A stretch of 12,070 nt of DNA from the NCBI GenBank assembly GCA_035718085.1, contig DASTHS010000138.1, forward strand, positions 1 through 12,070, in the 5' to 3' direction. The position numbers and the translations under genes were made by a program. Positions within the stretch are counted from its first letter, which is position 1. The number at the start of each line of letters is the position of its first letter. Under the pieces are notes generated by a model. The model had not been told where the DNA came from. It saw only the letters and a list, made by a program, of their open reading frames with translations, and searched no databases. The DNA comes from DASTHS01 sp035718085 (GTDB lineage Bacteria > Actinomycetota > Acidimicrobiia > Acidimicrobiales > Palsa-688). Shown here in pieces: positions 5,798-11,301 of this stretch.

Positions 5798-6463
5798 TCA
5801 GGCGACCAGCGCGGTCGCCGGCTCGACCACCGTGGGCTCGAGCAGGGCCACGTCGAGCTTGCGCTTGATGCGCTGCAGGGCGTTGTCGATCGACTTGACG
5901 TGACGGCCCAGCTGGGCACCGATCTCCTGGTACGACTTGCCCTCGATGTAGAGGCGCAGCACGTCGACCTCGAGCCCTGACAGCGCCCCGGCGACCACCG
6001 CCTGCATGGCCACGTGCTGCTCCCGGGCGACGATCTCGTCGGCGGGGTCGGCCACGCTGTGGGCGTCGAGCAGCGACTCGACCTGGCGCTCGGCGTGGTC
6101 GTCGCTGCCCCGCACGCCGCTGATCGACACGTAGCGGTTGAGCGGCTGGTGCTTCATGCGGGTGGCCGCCTTCACCGCGCTGATCACCTGACGGGTCACG
6201 CACAGCTCGGCAAACGCCCGGAACGAAGCGGTGCGCTCGGCCCGGAAGTCGCGGGCCGCCTTGTACAGGCCGATGAGGCCCTCCTGCTCGATGTCGTCGG
6301 CGTCGGCACCGACCAGGAAGTAGGTGCGGGCCTTCGACCGGGCGAAGCGGCGGTAGCGGCCAAGCAGCTCGTCGAGGGCGGCGTGGTCGCCGTCCTGGGA
6401 GCGGGCGACCAGCTCTTCGTCGGTCATCTCCGGCAGCGGCGTGTACAGCGTGCGGATGGCCAT
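5798..6463 (-). CDS. sigH: RNA polymerase sigma factor, SigH/Spo0H-like
   Basis: A 221-residue sigma-70-family factor. Region 2 has KARTYFLVGADADDIEQEG (45-63) then LIGLYKAARDF, and SFRAFAELCVTRQVISAVKA (80-99) then ATRMKHQPLN. Region 4 has LEVDVLRLYIEGKSYQEIG (164-182) and GRHVKSIDNALQRIKRKL (186-203). These blocks are very close to what I recall of Bacillus subtilis SigH (Spo0H), including the TRxKHxPLN and NRHVKSIDNALQR-type stretches, so this is that class and not the ECF factor called SigH in mycobacteria. It lacks region 1.1 and ends in a short non-conserved tail. Start ATG 6463 follows AGGGGAG by 4 bases. It has its own strong promoter and a leader hairpin. In Firmicutes SigH drives the shift to stationary phase and sporulation; the role here is unknown. 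Confidence 0.92.
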   Translation of the reverse strand: MAIRTLYTPLPEMTDEELVARSQDGDHAALDELLGRYRRFARSKARTYFLVGADADDIEQEGLIGLYKAARDFRAERTASFRAFAELCVTRQVISAVKAATRMKHQPLNRYVSISGVRGSDDHAERQVESLLDAHSVADPADEIVAREQHVAMQAVVAGALSGLEVDVLRLYIEGKSYQEIGAQLGRHVKSIDNALQRIKRKLDVALLEPTVVEPATALVA

Positions 6464-6502
6464 CGGGCTCCCCTGGTGCGGTGCGCTTCAGCGAGTGGGT
6501 GC

Positions 6503-6528
6503 GTCCGATCGGGCTGGGCCGTTCGGAC
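6503..6528 (-). promoter_or_regulatory. Stem-loop at the predicted 5' end of the sigH-like mRNA
   Basis: GTCCGATCGG (6503-6512) pairs with CCGTTCGGAC (6519-6528): nine pairs with one internal T-T mismatch, around a 6-base loop. The predicted transcription start (about 6528) falls at the edge of the stem, so the mRNA would begin with the hairpin, about 40 bases before the start codon. This could protect the mRNA or control its translation. Confidence 0.5.
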
Positions 6529-6534
6529 TAGTCA

Positions 6535-6563
6535 TTCGTAGCCCGATGGGTTAGCGGTGTCAA
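6535..6563 (-). promoter_or_regulatory. Promoter of the sigH-like gene (TTGACA-17-TACGAA)
   Basis: A perfect TTGACA -35 (6558-6563, minus strand) is followed after 17 bases by TACGAA (6535-6540), or TACGAAT with one more base. The predicted start at about 6528 gives a leader of roughly 65 bases. The -10 lacks the final T at ideal spacing, but the -35 is the best in the window and points at the sigma gene. Confidence 0.6.
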
Positions 6564-6695
6564 CCGTCACGCGGCGCCGCCACCCGCCCGCGGTTACCCA
6601 CGGGGGGATGAAAGGGACGTTGCTGTGGCCAGGTTGGCCCGCAGGGGTCAGGCGGCGCGCTGGGCGGGCCACCCGGAGGGACCAGGCGGGAGGGA
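6564..6695. other. Intergenic gap between rlmB and the sigH-like promoter
   Basis: About 130 bases between the rlmB stop and the -35 of the next gene. GC-rich, with no clear terminator hairpin followed by T. Short plus-strand frames starting at 6608 and 6625 run antisense into rlmB and are not supported. Confidence 0.5.
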
Positions 6696-7637
6696 CTACG
6701 CGGGCGACGTGGTGGCACGTCGGCGGGCCACCTCGAAGCACGCCAGCGCCGCAGTGGCCGACACGTTGAGGGATGCCAGCGGGCCCAGCATGGGCACCCG
6801 CACCAGCAACTCGCAGCGGTCGCGGACCAACCGCGACAGACCGGCGCCCTCGGCCCCGAGCACGAGCGCCACCGCCTCGGTGGCCACCGGCATGTCCCAC
6901 AGGGCCACCCCGCCCCCGGCGTCGAGGCCGGCGGTCCAGACCCCGGCGGCCCGGGCGGCCGCCAGGGCGGCGGGGATGCCACCCACCACGGCGACCGGCA
7001 GGTGCTCTGCGGCGCCGGCGGCGGCCTTCATGGCGGCCGGTGTCAAATGGGCGGCCCGGTGCCGGGCCAGCACCACACCCGTGGCCCCGGCGGCGAGGGC
7101 GGAGCGCATGATCGCGCCCAGGTTGTGGGGGTCGGTGACCCCGTCGAGCACCACCAGCAGGGCCCGCGAGACGCAGAGCAGTTCCTCGACGTCGACCGGC
7201 TCGATCGGCTCGGCGTGGGCGACGACGCCCTGCGGGGCATCGGTGACCGCCGCAGCGGCCAGCTGACCCCGCCCGAAGTGCCGCACCGGCACCCCCTGCT
7301 CGGTCGCCAGGCGCACCAGGTCGGCGAGAGGCCCGTCGTCGGCACCCTCGCCGACGAGCACCTGGCGCACCCGGCGCCGTCGGGCGACGAGCAGCTCGCG
7401 CACGGCCTGGCGGCCCTCCACCTGCACGCCGCCCAGCGACCCCTGGTCGGCCCGGGCGCCGCTGCGACCGCGGGTCGACCTGGTGCCCGCCTGACGGGGC
7501 CCGGGGGCGCCGGCCTGGGTGGGGCCGGGGCCGCCGGCCTGCCGGTGGGGGGCCCCGCCGGTGCCGGCGCTCCGGGCTTTCGGCGTCCGGCGCCCGGGCG
7601 GCGGCGTGCCGCCGCCGCCCCGCCGCGGCGGGGTCAC
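6696..7637 (-). CDS. rlmB: 23S rRNA 2'-O-methyltransferase RlmB (TrmH/SpoU family)
   Basis: A 313-residue SpoU-family enzyme that most likely methylates the 2'-OH of a guanosine in 23S rRNA (Gm2251 in E. coli), using SAM in a knotted fold. Seen: an N-terminal RNA-binding domain starting VQVEGRQAVRELL (71-83); motif 1, LDGVTDPHNLGAIMRSA (164-180), with the conserved Asn172 and Arg178; motif 2, LVLGAEGAGLSRL (258-270); and motif 3, VPMLGPLASLNVSATAALAC (281-300). The first 70 residues are a low-complexity Gly/Pro/Arg extension with a QAGxPGP repeat, common at the N-terminus of actinobacterial RlmB. The GTG start overlaps the ispF stop in GTGA, which implies coupled translation. tRNA methylation is a possible alternative, but the EGRxAVxE domain favours RlmB. 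Confidence 0.92.
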   Translation of the reverse strand: MTPPRRGGGGTPPPGRRTPKARSAGTGGAPHRQAGGPGPTQAGAPGPRQAGTRSTRGRSGARADQGSLGGVQVEGRQAVRELLVARRRRVRQVLVGEGADDGPLADLVRLATEQGVPVRHFGRGQLAAAAVTDAPQGVVAHAEPIEPVDVEELLCVSRALLVVLDGVTDPHNLGAIMRSALAAGATGVVLARHRAAHLTPAAMKAAAGAAEHLPVAVVGGIPAALAAARAAGVWTAGLDAGGGVALWDMPVATEAVALVLGAEGAGLSRLVRDRCELLVRVPMLGPLASLNVSATAALACFEVARRRATTSPA

Positions 7638-8116
7638 CTGGGCACGACCAGCGCCACCGCCCAGCAGGCGACGCCCTCCCCGCGTCCGAGGGCGCCCAGG
7701 CCTTCGGCTCGCTTGGGGGTGACCGTCACCGGCCCGCCGACGACCTCGCTCAGGCGATGCTCCATCTCGTGGCGGTGCGGGGCCAGCCGGGGCGCCTCGA
7801 GCACCACCTTGACGTCGACGTTGCCGACGCTGGCCACCGACGCCACCCGCAACATCACCCGCGCCAGCAGCTCGATGCTGTCGATGCCGGCCAGCGACGG
7901 CTCGGAGGCGGGGAAGAGCGTGCCGATGTCGTCGAGGCCGGCGGCACCGAGCAGCGCGTCGGCGACGGCATGGGCGACCACGTCGGCGTCGCTGTGGCCG
8001 GCCAGCCCGCGACCTTCGAGGCGCACCCCGCCGATGACCAGCGGCCGGTCGGGGTCGTCGCTGAAGGGGTGCACGTCGAAGCCCAGGCCGACGCGTGGCG
8101 TGCCGGGGGGCGTCAC
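7634..8116 (-). CDS. ispF: 2-C-methyl-D-erythritol 2,4-cyclodiphosphate synthase IspF
   Basis: A 160-residue enzyme of the MEP isoprenoid pathway. It closes CDP-ME 2-phosphate to MEcPP with release of CMP, as a trimer in the cytoplasm. Seen: GLGFDVHPF (10-18) with zinc ligands Asp14 and His16; GHSDADVVAHAVADALLGAA (40-59) with the third ligand His49; LDDIGTLFP (61-69); GNVDVKVVLEAPRLAPH (98-114); and the GRGEGVACWAVAL signature (145-157). Length and motif spacing are normal. The segment before GRGEG, TPKRAEGLGAL, is about as long as the E. coli TTTEKLGFT loop but differs in sequence. GTG 8116 overlaps the ispD stop in GTGA, and the gene's own stop overlaps the rlmB GTG. Confidence 0.96.
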   Translation of the reverse strand: MTPPGTPRVGLGFDVHPFSDDPDRPLVIGGVRLEGRGLAGHSDADVVAHAVADALLGAAGLDDIGTLFPASEPSLAGIDSIELLARVMLRVASVASVGNVDVKVVLEAPRLAPHRHEMEHRLSEVVGGPVTVTPKRAEGLGALGRGEGVACWAVALVVPR

Positions 8117-8880
8117 CGTGCCTCCGCGGCCAGGCCGCCGGAGGGCGACCGGGGGCCGAGCCGACCCTCGGCCGACAGGGTGCCCTCCGCCAGCAGGGTG
8201 CCCTCGGCCAGCAGGGTGGCGGCCACCGCCAGGTCGCCGGGGGCGGTCACCTTCACGTTGTCGACCGCCCCGTCGATGCGGACCACGGTGGCGCCGAGCT
8301 CCTCGACCAGGGCGGCGTCGTCGGTGGCTTCCCGGCCACCGGCGTGCGCGGCCCGCAGCACCGTGGCCCGGAAGGCCTGCGGTGTCTGCACGGCGACGAG
8401 CCGGGTGCGGTCGAGGGTGGCCAGGCTGCCGTCGGGCTGCACCTGCTTGATCGTGTCGGTGACCGGCACGGTGGGGATGGCGGCGTCGGCGCCCCGGCGC
8501 ACGGCGTCGAGGGCGTCGCGCCAGATGGCGTCGCGCGCCAGCGGGCGGGCGGCGTCGTGGACGGCGATCACCGCGGCCGACGGCGGGACCGCAGCCAGGC
8601 CGGCGCGCACCGACGCCGACCGGGTGACCCCACCGCCCACGACGGCGTCGGCGTGCCACCCGCCCTTCCCGATGTCGTCGGCGGGCACGACCAGCACGAC
8701 CCCGGCGCACCAGCGGCGGGCCTGGTCCAGCGACCACGCGAGCACGGGCCTCCCCGCCAGGTCGGCGTACTGCTTGCGGGCGCCGAAGCGCGTGCCGGTG
8801 CCGCCGGCGACGACGATGGCCCACGCATCGGCCGCCGGGCCATCGCTGAGGGCCGCCCCCGGGTGGCCGTCGGCGCTCAG
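8113..8880 (-). CDS. ispD: 2-C-methyl-D-erythritol 4-phosphate cytidylyltransferase IspD, CTG start proposed
   Basis: Transfers CMP from CTP to MEP, two steps before IspF. Counting from CTG 8880 it has 255 residues. Seen: AIVVAGGTGTRFGARKQYA (21-39), the CTP-binding loop with Arg31 and Lys36; GGGVTRSASVRAGL (82-95); VHDAARPL (107-114); TDTIK (141-145); VQTPQAF (164-170); and GAVDNVKVTAPGDL (204-217). No ATG, GTG or TTG lies in frame between a point well inside carD and residue 46 (GTG 8745). A start at 8745 would remove the catalytic loop, so the real start must be non-standard. CTG 8880 overlaps the carD stop in CTGA, like the two junctions downstream, and has GAGG 7 bases upstream. A sequencing error is the other explanation. 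The C-terminus carries a repeat-expanded tail. Confidence 0.9.
   Translation of the reverse strand: MSADGHPGAALSDGPAADAWAIVVAGGTGTRFGARKQYADLAGRPVLAWSLDQARRWCAGVVLVVPADDIGKGGWHADAVVGGGVTRSASVRAGLAAVPPSAAVIAVHDAARPLARDAIWRDALDAVRRGADAAIPTVPVTDTIKQVQPDGSLATLDRTRLVAVQTPQAFRATVLRAAHAGGREATDDAALVEELGATVVRIDGAVDNVKVTAPGDLAVAATLLAEGTLLAEGTLSAEGRLGPRSPSGGLAAEAR
8174..8220 (-). repeat. 18-base tandem repeat in the ispD 3' end
   Basis: Two units (8174-8191 and 8192-8209), differing at a few positions, plus a partial third copy (8210-8220). Each unit has the core CAGGGTGCCCTC. On the coding strand they give TLLAEG-TLLAEG-TLSAEG at IspD residues 222-239. The reading frame is kept, so it adds six residues per unit to the C-terminal tail after the last conserved motif. 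Confidence 0.8.
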
Positions 8881-9356
8881 GGGAGCGCCTCGTCCAGCTT
8901 CTTCTCGGCGGCGGCCTCGTCGACGCCGATGGCGAAGGTCAGCTCGGAGACCAGGATCTGGCGGGCCCGGTTCAGCATGCGCTTCTCGCCGGCGGACAGC
9001 CCTTTGTCCTTGTCGCGGTTGGAGAGGTTCCGCACGACCTCGGCCACCTGGTAGATGTCGCCCGACTTCAGCTTCTCGACGTGGTTCTTGTAGCGGCGCG
9101 ACCAGTTCGTCGGCATGCGCACGTCCTTCTTGCGCAGCACGGCGAAGACCTCTTCCACCTCTTCGTCGTTGATGACCTCGCGCAGGCCCACCTCATCGGT
9201 GTTGTCGGCAGGCACCATGAGGGTCAGGTCGCCGTAGGCCAGGCGGAGCACCAGGTACTCCTTCTTCTCGCCGAACGCCTCCTTCCACTCCCGGCGCTCC
9301 ACGGTGGCGGCACCGTGGTGGGGGTACACGACCTTGTCTCCGACGTCGAACGGCAT
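8877..9356 (-). CDS. carD: RNA polymerase-binding transcription regulator CarD
   Basis: A 159-residue CarD protein. It binds the RNA polymerase beta subunit and stabilises open promoter complexes, chiefly at rRNA and other growth-linked promoters. Seen: the RNA-polymerase-interaction (Tudor-like) domain with MPFDVGDKVVYPHHGAATVE (1-20) and KEYLVLRLAYGDLTLMVPA (32-50); the DNA-binding domain with PTNWSRRYKNHVEKLKSGD (82-100), where Trp85 is the residue that wedges into the upstream edge of the -10; and GLSAGEKRMLNRARQILVSE (119-138). Length and motifs match Mycobacterium CarD closely. ATG 9356 has AGGAG 4 bases upstream (9361-9365). It is the first gene of the carD-ispD-ispF-rlmB unit. Confidence 0.96.
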   Translation of the reverse strand: MPFDVGDKVVYPHHGAATVERREWKEAFGEKKEYLVLRLAYGDLTLMVPADNTDEVGLREVINDEEVEEVFAVLRKKDVRMPTNWSRRYKNHVEKLKSGDIYQVAEVVRNLSNRDKDKGLSAGEKRMLNRARQILVSELTFAIGVDEAAAEKKLDEALP

Positions 9357-9362
9357 GGTGCT

Positions 9363-9389
9363 CCTGGGGCAGCGGCGGGGATCCCCAGG
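9363..9389. promoter_or_regulatory. Palindromes around the carD transcription start
   Basis: GGGGATCCCC (9377-9386) is a perfect 10-base palindrome directly next to the carD -10 box, over the predicted start site. CCTGGGG (9363-9369) and CCCCAGG (9383-9389) form a second inverted repeat around it, one arm covering AGG of the Shine-Dalgarno. A possible operator; no CRP-type TGTGA-N6-TCACA site is seen here. Confidence 0.35.
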
Positions 9390-9392
9390 GTA
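9387..9392 (-). promoter_or_regulatory. Candidate -10 box for carD
   Basis: TACCCT on the minus strand fits TANNNT. The predicted start is near 9380, giving a leader of about 24 bases with the AGGAG ribosome binding site. The -35 region (about GCGGTG) is poor. Confidence 0.45.
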
Positions 9393-9445
9393 CCGGACAC
9401 CCGGTCGAGCACCGCCTCGGCGACGACCACGCCGCCGCTGGCCGG

Positions 9446-9451
9446 TAGCTT
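9446..9451 (+). promoter_or_regulatory. Candidate -10 box, leaderless start of the Crp-family gene
   Basis: TAGCTT fits TANNNT and is followed by 8 bases and then GTG 9460, with no Shine-Dalgarno in between. The 103-base gap to carD therefore holds two divergent -10 boxes about 53 bases apart. Confidence 0.45.
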
Positions 9452-9459
9452 TCGGTGGC

Positions 9460-10122
9460 GTGGACGACGTGGCGCAGCTCCTCAGCCAGGCCGTGCTGTT
9501 CTCGTCGTTCGACGAGGCGGCCCTCGGCAGGGTCGCGGCGGGCTGCCGGACGGTTCGCCTCGAGCGGAACCAGGTGATCTTCACCGAGGGGGCGGCAGCG
9601 GAAGAGCTCTTCGTCGTGCAGTCGGGCCGCATCGCCGTGGGCGTGCGCAGCCCCGACGGCCGCGAGTCGCTCGTCGCCCTGTTCGAACGCGGCGACCTCT
9701 TCGGGGACATGCCCCTCTTCGACCAGGGGGAGCGGTCGGCGTCGGCCCGGGCCCTCGAGCGCTCGACGCTGCTGGGCATCCCCTACTCGCTGGTGCGTGC
9801 CGCGCTCGACGAGACCCCCCAGTTGCTCTGGGAGGTGGTGAGCCTCCTGGCCCAGCGGCTCCGCTCCACCGACACGGCGCTGGCCGACGCCGTGTTCCTC
9901 GACGTCACCGGCCGCACGGCCAAGCGCCTGCTCGAGCTCGCCGGCGACGCCGACGAGTTCGTGCTGCCGATCACCCAGGAGGAGCTCGCCGGCCTGGTCG
10001 GCGCGTCACGGGAGCGGGTGAACAAGGCCCTGGCGGCGTTCGTGCGCCTCGGCTGGATCGACCAGGTCGACCGCCGCTACCGCATCGTCGAGCGCGACCG
10101 CCTGGCCCAGCGCGCCCGCTGA
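9460..10122 (+). CDS. Crp/Fnr-family transcription regulator (GlxR-like)
   Basis: A 220-residue regulator. It has an N-terminal cyclic-nucleotide-binding domain (about 10-130), with EELFVVQSGRIAVGVRSPDG (48-67) and FGDMPLFDQGERSASA (81-96). A C-terminal winged helix has ITQEELAGLVGASRERVNKA (171-190), whose SRERVNKAL is the DNA-recognition helix, and ends with the RLAQRAR tail typical of actinobacterial GlxR-like proteins. The phosphate-binding cassette is FGD instead of the usual FGE, while Arg92 and Ser93 are kept, so cAMP binding is plausible but not certain. No FNR-type cysteine cluster is present. GTG 9460 is placed by the upstream TAGCTT box and by family length. It lies opposite to its neighbours, divergent from carD and convergent with disA. 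Confidence 0.9.
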   Translation: MDDVAQLLSQAVLFSSFDEAALGRVAAGCRTVRLERNQVIFTEGAAAEELFVVQSGRIAVGVRSPDGRESLVALFERGDLFGDMPLFDQGERSASARALERSTLLGIPYSLVRAALDETPQLLWEVVSLLAQRLRSTDTALADAVFLDVTGRTAKRLLELAGDADEFVLPITQEELAGLVGASRERVNKALAAFVRLGWIDQVDRRYRIVERDRLAQRAR

Positions 10123-10177
10123 CCCGTTCGCTCCGTCGGGGGCGCCGGCTCGGCGGCCGCCGCCCACCCGTCGGCTG

Positions 10178-11248
10178 TCAGCCGTAGCCCTCGAGGATGG
10201 ACGACTCGGCCAGGCGGGCCAGCCCCTCTTTCACCGTGCGGGCGAGGGCCGGGGTGATGCCGTCGACCTCTTCCAGCTCGGCGACGGTGGCGCGCAGCAG
10301 CTTCTGCAGGCTCCCGACGCGGCCGACCACGGCCTCCACCGTGTGCTCGGGGAGGCGGGGCAGCTTCGACAGGAGGCGGTAGCCGCGCGGGGCGAGGCCG
10401 ACCTCGACGTCGGCCCCGGCGGGCAGGCGCAGCACGGCGGCGACGGCGGCGAGGTCGAGCAGACGGTCGGTGCTGAGGCTGGCCAAGGCCCGCAGCGCCC
10501 CTTCGGCGGCGCCGGGATCGTCGTCGGTGAGGTAGTCGCGGATGACGTGCCGGCGGTCGTCGTCGACCCCGCCCATGAGCTCTTCGAGCTGCAGCAGGAT
10601 GAGCCGGCCGTCGGTGCCGAGCTCGACGACGTAGCCCTCGACCTCCTCGGCGATGCGCCGCACCATCTCGGCGCGCTGGAGCACCGTCACCACGTCACGG
10701 GCGGTCACCAGGTCTTCCACCTCGAGGGCCGACAGGCTCGCGGTCACGGTGTCGAGGCGGTCCCGGTAACGCTCGAGGGTCTGCAGCGCCTGGTTGGCCC
10801 GCTGCACGAGCCGGGCGACCGGGTCGAGGGCCCGCTTCGAGGCGCCCCGGTACACCGTGATCACCGCCATGTCCTCCGACACGGCGATCACCGGCACGTC
10901 GACGGCGCGGGCCACCCGCTCGGCGGTCCGGTGCCGGGTGCCGGTCTCCACCGTGGGCAGATCGGGGCTGGGCACCAGGTGCACGTTGGCGCGGGCGATG
11001 CGGCTGGCGTCATCGGCGAGGATGATGGCGCCGTCCATCTTCGCCAGCTCGTGGAGCCGTTGGGGGCTGAACTCGGCGTCGACCAGGAAACCGCCGGAGC
11101 ACAGGTCGAGCACGTCGGGGCCGTCGCCCACGACGATCAGGGCGCCCTTGCCGGCCTGGAGCACCCGGTCGAGCCCGGCGCGCAGGGGGCGCCCCGGCGC
11201 GACGGCGGCGAGCGCCTCGATCATCTCGGCCCTGGCCTGGTCGAGCAC
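10178..11248 (-). CDS. disA: Diadenylate cyclase DisA, DNA integrity scanning protein
   Basis: A 356-residue DisA that makes the second messenger c-di-AMP from two ATP and scans DNA for branched structures as an octamer. Seen: the DAC domain with GALIVVGDG (35-43), MDGAIILADDASRIARANVH (71-90) holding the DGA motif, and ETGTRHRTAERVA (101-113) holding the RHR motif, both needed for catalysis; a helical spine (about 145-290); and a C-terminal helix-hairpin-helix DNA-binding domain (about 300-345) with VDGITPALARTVKEGLA. Length is the usual 350-360. GTG 11248 is chosen because it restores that length and lies 7 bases after a TAGCAT box; the open frame further upstream would overlap radA. The neighbour radA encodes a protein known in Bacillus to bind DisA. 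Confidence 0.96.
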   Translation of the reverse strand: MLDQARAEMIEALAAVAPGRPLRAGLDRVLQAGKGALIVVGDGPDVLDLCSGGFLVDAEFSPQRLHELAKMDGAIILADDASRIARANVHLVPSPDLPTVETGTRHRTAERVARAVDVPVIAVSEDMAVITVYRGASKRALDPVARLVQRANQALQTLERYRDRLDTVTASLSALEVEDLVTARDVVTVLQRAEMVRRIAEEVEGYVVELGTDGRLILLQLEELMGGVDDDRRHVIRDYLTDDDPGAAEGALRALASLSTDRLLDLAAVAAVLRLPAGADVEVGLAPRGYRLLSKLPRLPEHTVEAVVGRVGSLQKLLRATVAELEEVDGITPALARTVKEGLARLAESSILEGYG

Positions 11249-11255
11249 CGATGCG

Positions 11256-11261
11256 ATGCTA
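11256..11261 (-). promoter_or_regulatory. Candidate -10 box, leaderless start of disA
   Basis: TAGCAT on the minus strand fits TANNNT and is followed by 7 bases and then GTG 11248. It lies in the 53-base gap after radA, so disA probably has its own promoter besides read-through. No good -35. Confidence 0.5.
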
Positions 11262-11301
11262 GCCCTGGGGGCGCCCACAGATTTGGTGGGGCCGACCCCG
11301 G

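Noticed and set aside
6608..6769. Small plus-strand gene starting at ATG 6608 or GTG 6625
   Set aside because: It soon runs antisense through rlmB and shows only Arg/Gly/Trp-rich shadow sequence.
8568..8843. A minus-strand frame starting at ATG 8843 as the ispD start
   Set aside because: It is in a different frame; the IspD motifs continue upstream in the frame of CTG 8880.
7002..9172. Long plus-strand open frames opposite rlmB, ispF, ispD and carD
   Set aside because: Antisense to four clearly recognised enzymes; sequence is low-complexity with no domain features.
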